Below are positions 37,754-47,245 of a stretch of DNA of 64,000 nt, one piece after another. The translations under genes and the position numbers were made by a program. The first letter of the stretch is position 1; the number at the start of each line of letters is the position of its first letter. The notes under the pieces were generated by a model, which saw nothing but the letters and a program-made list of their open reading frames with translations, ran no database searches and was not told the DNA's origin. This stretch comes from Verrucomicrobiota bacterium (GTDB lineage: Bacteria > Verrucomicrobiota > Verrucomicrobiia > Limisphaerales > UBA11320), in contig JACQFQ010000063.1 in assembly GCA_016199985.1 (NCBI GenBank), positions 1 through 64,000 of the forward strand, given 5' to 3'.

Positions 37754-38434
37754 ATGGCCTCACTGAAATGGACACTGACCAGCCTCAAGCAGCGAGGGAT
37801 CCGACAAACATTTGCCGTGGGGTTCAGCTACGCGGAGGACTATCTTTTTGACTGGTGCTACGGCACGGACACCATCCGGCGCGTCGAGCCGAGCTCGCTT
37901 CAGTTCTCCGCTGAGAACAAGCGGCATGCCTCCATCTATGGCGCCACGAAGGCTCGTCCGTTCTTGAAGCTGATGGAACTGCTCTCGCTGCCCAAGGACG
38001 CCACCTTCGTGGACATCGGCTCCGGCAAGGGCCGCGTTCTGATGCTGGCTCCGCGCGCCGGGTTCAAGAAGGTCGTGGGGATCGAGTTCTCGCCCGAGCT
38101 GTGCGCCATCGCGCGTAGGAACCTTGAGCTCTACCAGGCCAAGACCGGGCTCGCCTGCAACGTGGAGATCGTGGAGAGCGACGCCAGCCAATACTCCTAC
38201 ACTCCCGATCAAACCGTCTTCTACATGTTCAACCCTTTCGATGGAATTCTGGTTGAAAAAGTGGTGCGAAAAATCGGGGCTTCGATTCAGGCGTCCCCGC
38301 GTCCTTGCTGGTTGATCTATCTCGCGCCGCAGTACAAATCCATCATCTCCGCGACCGGCGTTTTCCCCGAAGAGCGTTCAGTGCAGATCAGCGGCTCGGA
38401 CTACCAGGTCTATAGCTGTTCGCCGAAGCCTTAG
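37754..38434 (+). CDS. SAM-dependent methyltransferase (class I)
   Basis: 226 residues. FVDIGSGKGRVLMLA (motif I) and VVGIEFSPELCAIARRNL (acidic loop) form the SAM site, with NVEIVESDASQ as motif II. The N-terminal 60 residues hold an YGATKARPFL block seen in small histone-Lys/DOT1-like bacterial methyltransferases. Substrate unknown. Divergent from the previous gene and convergent with the next. Confidence 0.78.
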   Translation: MASLKWTLTSLKQRGIRQTFAVGFSYAEDYLFDWCYGTDTIRRVEPSSLQFSAENKRHASIYGATKARPFLKLMELLSLPKDATFVDIGSGKGRVLMLAPRAGFKKVVGIEFSPELCAIARRNLELYQAKTGLACNVEIVESDASQYSYTPDQTVFYMFNPFDGILVEKVVRKIGASIQASPRPCWLIYLAPQYKSIISATGVFPEERSVQISGSDYQVYSCSPKP

Positions 38435-38536
38435 GATCCGCGCGCCGATCCCCATCCGTTGTTGCGCGCGTTCTCAGCCCGCGGCTCGCGTGTCTCCCGT
38501 GGAGAGCGATCCCGTTTCTTTCCCGCGACGCTGGCG

Positions 38537-39073
38537 TCATGCGGGAGGCCTTTCGGACTCCGGGGCTGGCGGCGGAGAGGGAAGGGGGCGCGAGAGTGGA
38601 ATGAGGCCCGCCCAGAACTCGGCCATGGACTTGGCCACGGGAAGGGGCACCTGCGCGCGAGCGATGGGCTTTGGCGGGTCCGGCGACACAAACAACCCGG
38701 GCGGAACGCTGCGGGTGATGACGCTTCCGGCCCCCACGACGGCCCCCGCGGCGATTCGCAGCGTCTTTCCCGCGCCGCACACGAGGACGCAGTGCGGACC
38801 AACGAAAGCGTTCTTCTCAATAATCACTCGCCCCGATCCGCGTGTGTGCGCGATGATGCTGGTCCGGAGACTGATCTGCGCGCCCTCCTGGATCTCCACG
38901 CACTCGGGATACTCGTTGTCGATGTACACATCGTCGCCAATGAAGACGCCTCGCCCGATCTGCGCGCCGCGCCATCGGTGCAGCGTGGGTCGCAGGGTGG
39001 TGGATCCGGGCGCCACGCGGGCGATGGCGTGGAACACTCGGTTGAAAACGCGTCTTAGGATGAACTTGGCCAT
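38537..39073 (-). CDS. Hexapeptide-repeat acyltransferase
   Basis: 178 residues with imperfect left-handed-beta-helix hexads (IGRGVFIGDDVYIDN; VIIEKNAFVGPHCVL; RIAAGAVVGAGSVIT), as in WcaF/maltose O-acetyltransferases, which O-acetylate sugars. The C-terminal 35 residues are Pro-rich. It is last of three minus-strand genes with the aldo/keto reductase and a deacetylase-like protein, suggesting a polysaccharide-modification operon. Confidence 0.82.
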   Translation of the reverse strand: MAKFILRRVFNRVFHAIARVAPGSTTLRPTLHRWRGAQIGRGVFIGDDVYIDNEYPECVEIQEGAQISLRTSIIAHTRGSGRVIIEKNAFVGPHCVLVCGAGKTLRIAAGAVVGAGSVITRSVPPGLFVSPDPPKPIARAQVPLPVAKSMAEFWAGLIPLSRPLPSPPPAPESERPPA

Positions 39074-39149
39074 GGTTTTTCGAGGAAGGTGCGGCAGTTC
39101 GGGACGATGGCAAATGGAAAAACAAGTCCGGAGGGATGGGGCGTCTCGT

Positions 39150-40073
39150 TCATTGGATCTTCCTTCTGATCGCGGGAGGCAACATCCGGGAGAGGCCTTG
39201 GATCAGCTTCTTGGCCCCCGGAGGGAGACCCTGACGAAGCCACAGTTCCCAGCGCGATCGCTGGCGAAACTGGATCGCATCGGTCAAGGCGCGCATCTCA
39301 TCCGAGGACAAACGCCAGCCGCCCGCTCCGGCGTTTTCAATCGCGTGGGCGACGGAGCCGCTCTTCGGGATCACCACGACCCCCTCGTGTCCGAGGCACC
39401 AGTTCAGCGCGAGCTGCGCCCGCGTTCTTCCCGTGTCGAGGGCCAGGCGTTGGAGAACTCCGCGAGGATCGCCGTCCAGCAGATGCTGGAACTGGCGGCT
39501 CAGCGGACTATACGCGATCACCGTGACGCCCTGCGACTGGCAGTACGGCAACAGGGTCGTCGCGATCGTGCGATCGACGAGATTGAACCGGACCTGATTC
39601 GAGACGATGGGATGGCGTGTCGCCGCTCTTTGTGCCGCGCGCAGTTGGTCGACGGAGAAATTGCTGACGCCGATCCATCGAATCTTCCCGGCGTCCGCCA
39701 GCTCCTGCATCGCTCCGAGCGTTTCCTCAATCGGGACGCCGGGATTGGGCTCGTGCAGCTGATAGAGGTCGATTCGGTCGGTCCGCAGGCGTCTCAGGCT
39801 ATCCTCGGCCGCCTTCACAACCTCCGCTCGGCGGAAATGGGCGGGCGAGACTTTCGACGCCAGGAATACCTTGTCGCGACAGCCCCGGATGGCGTCAGCG
39901 ACGACGGCCTCGTTGCCGTAGGACTCGGCGGTGTCGATGAAAGGGCTGCCGGCCTCGATGCCCGCGACGAGGGGTTCCGGGCCGGAGGAGTAACGCCAGG
40001 TTCCCATGCCCACCTCCGGGAGCGTCGCGTCCGTTCGGCCGAGCCGCTGTGTAGGTGGGGAGTTGGGGGTCAT
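39150..40073 (-). CDS. Aldo/keto reductase
   Basis: 307 residues, TIM-barrel NADPH reductase. Catalytic Asp and Tyr lie in FIDTAESYGNE, Lys in FLASKV and His in YQLHEPNP. NADPH-binding VIPKSGSVAHAIENAGA is near the C-terminus. Substrate unknown. The ATG at 40073 overlaps the upstream stop by 4 bases (ATGA), so it is coupled to the deacetylase-like gene. Confidence 0.88.
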   Translation of the reverse strand: MTPNSPPTQRLGRTDATLPEVGMGTWRYSSGPEPLVAGIEAGSPFIDTAESYGNEAVVADAIRGCRDKVFLASKVSPAHFRRAEVVKAAEDSLRRLRTDRIDLYQLHEPNPGVPIEETLGAMQELADAGKIRWIGVSNFSVDQLRAAQRAATRHPIVSNQVRFNLVDRTIATTLLPYCQSQGVTVIAYSPLSRQFQHLLDGDPRGVLQRLALDTGRTRAQLALNWCLGHEGVVVIPKSGSVAHAIENAGAGGWRLSSDEMRALTDAIQFRQRSRWELWLRQGLPPGAKKLIQGLSRMLPPAIRRKIQ

Positions 40074-41749
40074 TGTCCCGAGCGGGCCGCTTTCAAGTAC
40101 CTCAGCGACCAGGGATACACCCGATCACGCGCTTCCATGAGAGTGCGTCGGACCTTGGGCCACACGGCGAATCCCGGATCCTCAACCTCCGCCGTCGCAT
40201 CCATGCCGTTCCGCAGGCTCTGGATCCGCAATGTCGTGCCGCCTGGCACTGGGATCGGTGCCGAGACGCTTCCCGATGTGATTTCAGTGATGACTTCGCC
40301 GGATAGGGTCTGGACGCATAGGGGCTGCAGGGGTGTTTCAGCCACCCACGGACGCTCGACGACAACGGCGCGCGCCGATTCGGGCAGGCACACCTGAATG
40401 CTGCGAGCCCCAGGCCGCACCCGAAGGATGTCTCCGAGCGAAAGGGTCTCGTAGGATCTCTGGACAAGGGCCGAGAGATCGCTCCATTGGATGGGGCCGG
40501 CCCCGCGAAGCCGGGCTGTGTAATTGGCGATCCAGTCCATGCCGTCCGCCACATCGTGGTGATGGGCGGCGAGCACGACCGGTTGCCCCAGGAACGCGGC
40601 GAGAACCATCTCGGTGAGCGCTTTGCGCCCCATCACAATTCGTGGAATGATCGCAAGCCCGCTGGGAAAGGTCTCCGCGCGCTCCATCCCAAAACTAGGC
40701 GTCCAATCGTGCGATCTGTTCGCCCGCAAGAACTGCGATGGAGTGATCATGACGCCCTCATAGTCCAGCAAGGCAAGCGCCTTGATGAACTCGTGGTCCA
40801 CCACCCCGTACGGCGGCTCCATAACCCGGGAGATTTTCAGGCCATGCCGCGTGGCCAGGCAGTCCATCCGACGCAAGGCCTGCGCCATCAACTTGAGCTG
40901 CATTCCCGCGTCCCAACCCCGCGCCAGCTCACACCTCACGTGATTGTTGCCGTGGGGCGTGAGCGAGATGTATCCCGACTTTTCGCGAAACAGGCGGCAC
41001 ACTTCGCCCTTGGCCCCGCCCACATCGATGGGGATCGTGGCGACCACCGCATGAATCCCCTGCTCCTGCGCCGTGCGCGCGAGTTGGCGGAAATCCAGGC
41101 AGCCATAACGGAAATGACGCAGGCTCGGGTCGTCGAAAATAAAGCATCCTCCGAGCGGCGGACGCGTCCACGCTAGCCTCTCGGCGCATAGCCGCCGGAG
41201 AAAGCAGAGCAGAGGCAGGAGACTGCAGAACGAGTTGCCCGAGAAAAAGTGGCACAGGTAATCCCGGCTGCCAAGAACGGGCAGCCCCGCGGCCACCAGA
41301 TCCACAGATTTCCGCCCTTCGCCATGCCGCGCCCAGAATACCCTTTCTCCGCATTCGGCCACCGGGATGTCGCCCGACCCCATCGCCAACGCTCCAACCC
41401 CCGCGTTGCCAAACTCAACGAGCGTCTGGCCATCCAAAAGCGGGTCGACGCGAAGGCGGCCGGGAAAAAAAACGGTGGTAGGAGGTCCATCGGGGGTTCG
41501 GGACCCGGACACGTCCGCGGGGTGTTCCGGACCCATCGCCGCGTAACAAGGCAGCCCGCGGCTCGCGACCTTCACAGCCGTGGCGCGATCCACGCCAACC
41601 AGCAGAGCGGCGTCGCTCGCTGTGTTGCCGTTGGACTCGTTGGAGGGGTGAAATGAGACAGGGAAGAGCCGCTCCAGGGCGTCGAACAGTCGGCGGAACC
41701 TCGGGGCTTCCGTCGCTGGCTGGATTGCCACTTTAAGACGGCTCAGCAT
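40070..41749 (-). CDS. Polysaccharide-deacetylase-like protein
   Basis: 559 residues from the ATG at 41749 (MLSRLKVAIQP); an ATG-like start at 41839 is possible. The central part has FIFDDPSLRH, SLTPHGNNHVRCE and MEPPYGVVDHEF, in the order Asp-Asp, His-x-x-x-His, Pro-Tyr-Gly used by NodB-type deacetylases. Flanking regions are unassigned; no signal peptide or TM segment is clear. It heads the three-gene minus-strand set and may act on surface or storage glycans. Confidence in the fold is moderate, in substrate low. Confidence 0.6.
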   Translation of the reverse strand: MLSRLKVAIQPATEAPRFRRLFDALERLFPVSFHPSNESNGNTASDAALLVGVDRATAVKVASRGLPCYAAMGPEHPADVSGSRTPDGPPTTVFFPGRLRVDPLLDGQTLVEFGNAGVGALAMGSGDIPVAECGERVFWARHGEGRKSVDLVAAGLPVLGSRDYLCHFFSGNSFCSLLPLLCFLRRLCAERLAWTRPPLGGCFIFDDPSLRHFRYGCLDFRQLARTAQEQGIHAVVATIPIDVGGAKGEVCRLFREKSGYISLTPHGNNHVRCELARGWDAGMQLKLMAQALRRMDCLATRHGLKISRVMEPPYGVVDHEFIKALALLDYEGVMITPSQFLRANRSHDWTPSFGMERAETFPSGLAIIPRIVMGRKALTEMVLAAFLGQPVVLAAHHHDVADGMDWIANYTARLRGAGPIQWSDLSALVQRSYETLSLGDILRVRPGARSIQVCLPESARAVVVERPWVAETPLQPLCVQTLSGEVITEITSGSVSAPIPVPGGTTLRIQSLRNGMDATAEVEDPGFAVWPKVRRTLMEARDRVYPWSLRYLKAARSGQ

Positions 41750-42196
41750 GCGCGGTGCCTCTCCCGAATCGGCCGGGCCTGCGCGGGGCGGCGAGTTCCA
41801 TCCCTCCCGGGAGGAATTCCAGAGCGGTCTTTGGGCCATGAATGGAATACAAGTTCGTCGTCACAACGGTTTTTGGCGCGCTAGTGCGTCCATCGGCAGC
41901 GCGCTCTGACACTTGATGGCCGATCGCGGTGGCGCCTCGGAGTAAAATGCCGGCCGGGAGGATATCCAAGCGAAACCTCTGGAAAGAGGAGGAGCCGCCG
42001 CGCAAAGTGGGTCGGGTTCGAGCGTTCTTTCCGCTTTCGCGGACGCGCGGAAAGCCGCTAAGCTAATCTTTAGTTAGTCCGATGAAACTAGTGTGGAAAC
42101 AGATGCGCCCATCCGCGTTCTGGCCGTGCGCAACCGGCTCATTGACGCGTTTCAAGCAGCTCGGCTGAGCTTCGACCTGAGCCGAGCCACTCTCCT
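41750..42196. other. Divergent intergenic region
   Basis: Between the deacetylase-like gene and nadE. It probably holds promoters for both directions. Apart from a short AT-rich patch near 42061-42090 nothing stood out; no terminator or small gene was recognised. Confidence 0.4.
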
Positions 42197-43195
42197 ATGA
42201 CCCAGAAAGCACTTGGTGTGGACACTATCCGGCTCGACGCTTCCGCTGAGGTTGAGGCCATTGGCGCTTTCATGCGTCAGGCGCTGACAAAGGAATTCCG
42301 TCGCCGCGGGATCGTGGTGGGGATCTCCGGGGGCATCGACAGCGCTGTCACAGCCGCGCTCGCCGTGAAATGCCTCGGGAAGGACCGTGTTTTCTGCCTT
42401 CTCATGCCTGAGCGCGAGTCGAGCCCCGAGACCCTCATCCTGAGCCGTCTGATGGTCGATCATCTGGGAACGCGATCCGCCCTGGAGGACATCACGGGCG
42501 CGTTGGAAGCGGTTGGGTTTTACTCCCGATATCAGGAGGCGGTCCGGCGAGTGGCGCCCGAGTACGGACCCGGCTGGACGTCGAAGCTCGTCGCGACAGA
42601 ATCGATGGAGCGCGGCGGATTCACGTTCTTCTCGCTCGTGGTCGCGAACCCGCAAGGCGATTCGCAAACGGTCCGGCTTCCCGTCGAGGTCTACCTGGAG
42701 ATCGTCGCGACCACCAACTTCAAGCAGCGATGCCGCAAAGTGCTGGAATACTACTACGCCGACCGATGGAATTTCGCCGTCGCGGGAACGCCGAACCTTC
42801 TCGAGTACGACCAGGGTTTCTTCGTGAAGAACGGCGATGGCGCGGCGGACATCAAGCCCATAGCCCATCTTTACAAGACCCAGGTATACCAGCTCGCGGA
42901 GTTTTTGGGCGTGCCGAAAATGATCCGCGACCGTCCTCCGACGACCGACACTTTTTCCATGGCGCAGGGCCAGGACGAGTTCTACTTCGCTCTTCCTTAT
43001 CAGAAGATGGATCTCTGCCTCTATGGACTCAATCACCAGATCGACCCGGACGCCGTCGGACGCGCCACCGGGCTGTCCGCCGACCAGGTTCGCCAGGTGT
43101 GGGCCAACCTTCAGCAGAAGCGCAGCACCGTTCAGTATCAGCACGCGTCCCCGCTCATCATGCGGCGAGCCCCGGAGACCACGGGCAGAGCCTAG
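42197..43195 (+). CDS. nadE: NAD synthase, ammonia-dependent type
   Basis: 332 residues. The PP-loop GISGGIDSAVTAALA binds ATP; GTPNLLEYDQGFFVKNGDG and ADIKPIAHLYKTQVYQLAEF correspond to the deamido-NAD site. It has no N-terminal nitrilase domain, so it needs free ammonia or a partner. It is longer than E. coli NadE (275) because of an insert around residues 100-150. It starts a tight cluster with an ACP, AMP-forming ligase and AsnB. In that context it may serve that pathway and not only NAD synthesis. Confidence 0.85.
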   Translation: MTQKALGVDTIRLDASAEVEAIGAFMRQALTKEFRRRGIVVGISGGIDSAVTAALAVKCLGKDRVFCLLMPERESSPETLILSRLMVDHLGTRSALEDITGALEAVGFYSRYQEAVRRVAPEYGPGWTSKLVATESMERGGFTFFSLVVANPQGDSQTVRLPVEVYLEIVATTNFKQRCRKVLEYYYADRWNFAVAGTPNLLEYDQGFFVKNGDGAADIKPIAHLYKTQVYQLAEFLGVPKMIRDRPPTTDTFSMAQGQDEFYFALPYQKMDLCLYGLNHQIDPDAVGRATGLSADQVRQVWANLQQKRSTVQYQHASPLIMRRAPETTGRA

Positions 43196-43260
43196 CAAAA
43201 CACCGATGGCGGTCGCTCCGCCAATGCCAGGAACCAAGAATCTCAAACAGTCACCGTATA

Positions 43261-43512
43261 ATGAGCGATCCCAAGATCCAGATCCGCGAATTCATCGTCA
43301 GACACTTTCTCTTCGGCCAGGACGTCGGCTTGACCGACAGCGCTTCCTTCCTTGAGCAGGGCTTCATCGACTCCACAGGCGTGTTGGAGCTCGTGGCCTT
43401 TCTGGAAAAAGAGTTCAAGGTGCGCGTGGACGACAGCGAGCTCATCCCGGAGAACCTCGATTCCATCAATGGAATCGTCGGGTTGCTCAAGAAGAAGCGC
43501 GCGGCTTCATAA
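43261..43512 (+). CDS. Acyl carrier protein
   Basis: 83 residues from the ATG at 43261. The phosphopantetheine Ser lies in FIDSTGVLEL (the usual DSL is DST here), within a typical four-helix ACP. It precedes the AMP-forming ligase by 49 bases and is not the fatty-acid acpP, which would be next to fab genes. Confidence 0.85.
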   Translation: MSDPKIQIREFIVRHFLFGQDVGLTDSASFLEQGFIDSTGVLELVAFLEKEFKVRVDDSELIPENLDSINGIVGLLKKKRAAS

Positions 43513-43561
43513 CGGCGGGGACCGCCCGGGCTCCCGCGCTCCGATGAGGCGCCGACCTGTT

Positions 43562-45100
43562 ATGCTCGTTCACCATTTTCTCGAAAACTCCAGCGACCGG
43601 TTCCCCGACAAGGCGGCCCTGGTCTGCGAAGGCCGTCGCTGGACCTATCGCGAGTTGGAGGCCCAGGCCAATCGCGTCGCGCGCGCCCTGGCCAAGACCG
43701 GCGTGAAGCGCGGAGATCGCGTTGGGATCTGCCTGCGGAACTCGGCGGAGGCCGTCGCGTCCATCTTTGGAATCCTCAAGGCCGGCGCGGTGTTCGTCTA
43801 TGTCAACCCCACCATCAAGCGCGACAAGCTTGAGTACATCCTGAACAACTGCCAGGCGGCCGCGCTGATCTTCGACAGCCGGACCGCCGCGGCGGATTTG
43901 CTGGCCTCTCCGGTTTGCCCCGCGCCTTCCCTTCAAGGCGCGATCTTCTGCGGTCCGGATCCCGAGGCAAGGAAGGCCTGCCCTATTCCGCTGTCTCCCT
44001 GGATCGCCCTCGAAAAAACCTTCCCCGACGAAAGGCCTCGAAGCCCGACCATCGACGTCGACCTGGCTTGCCTGATCTACACCTCCGGCACAACGGGAGA
44101 CCCGAAGGGCGTCGTCAGCGATCACAGCAACATGGTGTTCGCGTCGGGATCGATCATCGAGTATCTCGGGATGCGGTCGGACGACATCATCTTCAACGTC
44201 CTGCCCTTGTCTTTCGACTATGGGCTGTACCAGCTCCTGATGACGTTCCGCGTTGGCGGCACGCTGGTGCTCGAGAACTCTTTCGCCTATCCGGCGTCGA
44301 TCTTGAACCAGATCGCGAAGGAGAAGGTGACTGGATTCCCGGGCGTGCCGACGCTGTTTGAGATGATCCTGCGGCTGGATCTCAACGCGTTCGACCTGTC
44401 GCATTTGCGCTTTCTTACCAACACCGCGGCCGCGCTTCCGCCAAGCCGCGTGATGGATTTGCGGACTCGTTTCCCGAAAGCCCGGGTGTTTTCGATGTAC
44501 GGGCTGACGGAAACAAAGCGCACGCTTTACATGCCTCCGGAGTGGCTGGATCGAAAGCCGGGCTCCGTCGGCATCGCGATTCCCGGCACAGAGGTTTGGA
44601 TCGAGGACGAGCAAGGCAATCGGCTGGGGCCCGGCAAGACGGGCGAGCTTGTTTCCCGGGGCCGGCATGTCATGCGCGGATACTGGATGGCGGAGGAGGC
44701 GACCGCGAAGCGCTTCCGTCCCGGTCCCTTGCCCGGCGAGCGGGTTTGCCACACCGGCGATCTGTTCAGCATGGACGAGGAGGGGTGTTTCTATTTCGTC
44801 GCGCGCAAGGACGATGTCATCAAGAGCCGCGGCGAGAAGGTAGCGCCCAAAGAGGTCGAGAATGTGATCTACGGGCTCAAGGGCGTTCGGGAAGTCGCCG
44901 TCCTCGGCGTTCCCGATCCGCTGCTCGGCCAGGCTGTGAAGGCGCTCGTGGTGGTCGACGACCCTGGCGTCACGGCCGCGGCTGTTCTGGCGCATTGCCG
45001 CGCGCATCTCGAGGACTTCATGGTCCCGAAACAGGTGGAGTTTCGGGCTTCGCTGCCAAAGACCGAGTCGGGAAAGATCGCTAGAAAGGAATTGGCCTGA
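43562..45100 (+). CDS. AMP-forming acyl-CoA/ACP ligase
   Basis: 512 residues from the ATG at 43562 (an ATG at 43544 is also in frame). ANL-family motifs: LIYTSGTTGDPKGVV (P-loop), SMYGLTETKR, the HTGDLFSMDEEG hinge region, and a closing KTESGKIARKEL with the catalytic Lys. It probably activates a carboxylic acid and loads the neighbouring ACP. Its stop overlaps the asnB start by one base (TGATG). Confidence 0.88.
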   Translation: MLVHHFLENSSDRFPDKAALVCEGRRWTYRELEAQANRVARALAKTGVKRGDRVGICLRNSAEAVASIFGILKAGAVFVYVNPTIKRDKLEYILNNCQAAALIFDSRTAAADLLASPVCPAPSLQGAIFCGPDPEARKACPIPLSPWIALEKTFPDERPRSPTIDVDLACLIYTSGTTGDPKGVVSDHSNMVFASGSIIEYLGMRSDDIIFNVLPLSFDYGLYQLLMTFRVGGTLVLENSFAYPASILNQIAKEKVTGFPGVPTLFEMILRLDLNAFDLSHLRFLTNTAAALPPSRVMDLRTRFPKARVFSMYGLTETKRTLYMPPEWLDRKPGSVGIAIPGTEVWIEDEQGNRLGPGKTGELVSRGRHVMRGYWMAEEATAKRFRPGPLPGERVCHTGDLFSMDEEGCFYFVARKDDVIKSRGEKVAPKEVENVIYGLKGVREVAVLGVPDPLLGQAVKALVVVDDPGVTAAAVLAHCRAHLEDFMVPKQVEFRASLPKTESGKIARKELA

Positions 45101-47085
45101 TGTGCGGGATCGCGGGCATCTTCAACCTGACTCCCCAGGAGCCGCCGGCGGAGTTCCAGCTGCGACGCATGCTCGGGACCATCCGGCATCGCGGACCCGA
45201 TCAGTTCGGCATCCTTCTCAATCCCATCGCCGCGCTCGGCAGCGCGCGTCTTAGCATCATCGACCTGAGCAGCGGCCGACAACCGATATGCAACGAGGAT
45301 AAGTCTCTCTGGATCGTCTACAACGGCGAGGTTTTTAACTATATCGAGCTCCGCGAGGATTTGGAGCGACGAGGACACGTGTTCGTCACGCGCTCCGACA
45401 CGGAGGTCATCGTCCATGCGTACGAAGAGTATGGCCCCGGCTGCCTTTCCCGCTTCAACGGGCAGTTCGCTTTCGCCCTCCTGGATCTCAAGAAGAAGCA
45501 GCTGTTTCTTGCGCGAGATCGCGTCGGGGTCCGCCCGCTGTTCTACGCCGTCACGCAGGGGCAGCTCGTGTTTGGCTCGGAGGCGAAGGAACTGCTCACG
45601 CACCCTCGTCTCAGCGCGGAGCTGGATCCCCGCGTTCTCGAGGAGATCTTCGTTTTTTGGTGCTCAGGGTCCTCTCGATCCATCTTCAAGGGCATCGAGG
45701 AGCTGCCGCCCGGCAGCTACATGATCGCCGACGGGAGCGGGATAAAGATCGAGCGTTGGTGGGAGATGTCCTTTGATTCGACCTCGTCCAAGCCTCTTGG
45801 GTTGAAAGCCGACGATGTCGACGGCTGGGCCGACGCGCTGTCGGAGCGGCTGACCCAGGCCACGCGCCTTCGACTGCGCGCGGATGTTCCCGTGGGGGCG
45901 TATCTGAGCGGCGGGCTGGACTCTTCGATCATCAGCGCGCTGGTGTGCAAGATCCACGCGCCGAAGCTCCACACCTTCTCCATCAGCTTCACCAATCCCG
46001 ACTTCGACGAGCGGCAATTCCAGATTGAAGTCGCGAAGGCCCTCGACACCCATCACACCGCGATCGAAATCCGGCACGAGGACATCGGGGCCGCGTTCCC
46101 CCGGGTGATCTGGCACGCCGAAACGCCGCTGACGCGGACATCGCCTGTGCCCCTGTTCCTGCTCTCCGCCCAGGTGCAAGCGTCGCGGCTGAAGGTGGTG
46201 CTCACCGGCGAGGGGGCGGATGAGTTCCTGGGCGGCTATGACATTTTCAAGGAGGATCGTGTTCGTCGCTTCTGGGCCCGGTCGCCCGATTCCAAGTGGC
46301 GTTGGCATTTATTGCGGCGCCTGTATGAGGACATCCCGGCGATGACGAAGCTGAGCCCGAGCTACCTGGCCAAGTTCTTCCAGGACGGGCTGACCGACAC
46401 GCATCTGCCCTACTACTCGCACTGGATTCGCTGGAGAAACAACCAGCGGTGCTGTCGGTTCTTTTCTCCGGAGCTTCAGAGCCGGCTTTCAGTGGAGAAG
46501 CGCAGGCTTTGGGACCAGCTCGAGCCGCCCGCCGCCATGAAGAACTGGGGGGCGCTGGAGCGCGCCCAGTATTGGGAGATCCATCTCTTCCTCTCGCGTT
46601 ACCTTCTGTCCTCGCAGGGAGACCGAGTGGCCATGGCTCATTCCGTGGAGGGACGGTTCCCGTTTCTGGACCAGCATGTTCTCGAGCTCTGCAAGCAGGC
46701 GCCGACCGGTTTGAAGCTGCGAGGCTTGACGGAAAAGTTTTTGCTGCGGAGGGCCTTGGGGTCCTTGATTCCCAAGGATATCGCGCAGCGACGCAAACGC
46801 CCCTATCGCGCTCCCATCCATCGATCGTTTTTTCATGCCCAAACCCCGGCGTACGTGAAGGAGCTGTTGAGTCCTGAAGCCATTGAGCGATCGGGCTACT
46901 TCCAGCCCTCGGCGGTGGCTCAGTTGGTGGCTCGCGTTGAAAACGGGCGTCCGCTGGGAGAGACCGACGACATGGCCGTTGCAGGCATCCTTTCCACGCA
47001 GCTGCTCCATCACCAGTATGTCACCCGCTTCCAGCCGCCGCCGCCGCTTTCCAGCTCCGAGGATGTTGGAGTGATCCAGACTTAG
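45100..47085 (+). CDS. asnB: Asparagine synthetase, glutamine-hydrolysing
   Basis: 661 residues. Cys2 in MCGIAGIF is the glutaminase nucleophile; RHRGPDQFG, YNGEVFNY and RSDTEVI form the glutamine site. The synthetase part has GAYLSGGLDSSIISAL and TGEGADEFLGGYD. Family length is 550-650, so it is full. Translational overlap with the ligase implies a role in that cluster, possibly amide formation on an ACP-bound or sugar-linked acid rather than plain asparagine supply. Confidence 0.88.
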   Translation: MCGIAGIFNLTPQEPPAEFQLRRMLGTIRHRGPDQFGILLNPIAALGSARLSIIDLSSGRQPICNEDKSLWIVYNGEVFNYIELREDLERRGHVFVTRSDTEVIVHAYEEYGPGCLSRFNGQFAFALLDLKKKQLFLARDRVGVRPLFYAVTQGQLVFGSEAKELLTHPRLSAELDPRVLEEIFVFWCSGSSRSIFKGIEELPPGSYMIADGSGIKIERWWEMSFDSTSSKPLGLKADDVDGWADALSERLTQATRLRLRADVPVGAYLSGGLDSSIISALVCKIHAPKLHTFSISFTNPDFDERQFQIEVAKALDTHHTAIEIRHEDIGAAFPRVIWHAETPLTRTSPVPLFLLSAQVQASRLKVVLTGEGADEFLGGYDIFKEDRVRRFWARSPDSKWRWHLLRRLYEDIPAMTKLSPSYLAKFFQDGLTDTHLPYYSHWIRWRNNQRCCRFFSPELQSRLSVEKRRLWDQLEPPAAMKNWGALERAQYWEIHLFLSRYLLSSQGDRVAMAHSVEGRFPFLDQHVLELCKQAPTGLKLRGLTEKFLLRRALGSLIPKDIAQRRKRPYRAPIHRSFFHAQTPAYVKELLSPEAIERSGYFQPSAVAQLVARVENGRPLGETDDMAVAGILSTQLLHHQYVTRFQPPPPLSSSEDVGVIQT

Positions 47086-47245
47086 TGGATGTGATGAAGC
47101 CGCAAGACGACTTCCGAGAGCAAGGCCAGGACGTCTTGCCGGAATCTCCGCGGCCGTCCCACGGACTGCGGGCGCCCAAGCCTTCCTTGCAATGCGCTTC
47201 TCCTGCCCTTAATTTCCCAACGGCCGGGACATAGAGGCCTCAACT

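Noticed and set aside
38490-40397. Long plus-strand frame of 635 codons
   Set aside because: It is antisense to three genes with clear motifs (acyltransferase, aldo/keto reductase, deacetylase-like) and has low-complexity, Arg-rich composition.
42061-42090. AT-rich patch upstream of nadE as a riboswitch or promoter
   Set aside because: No conserved secondary structure or -35/-10 pair could be made out.
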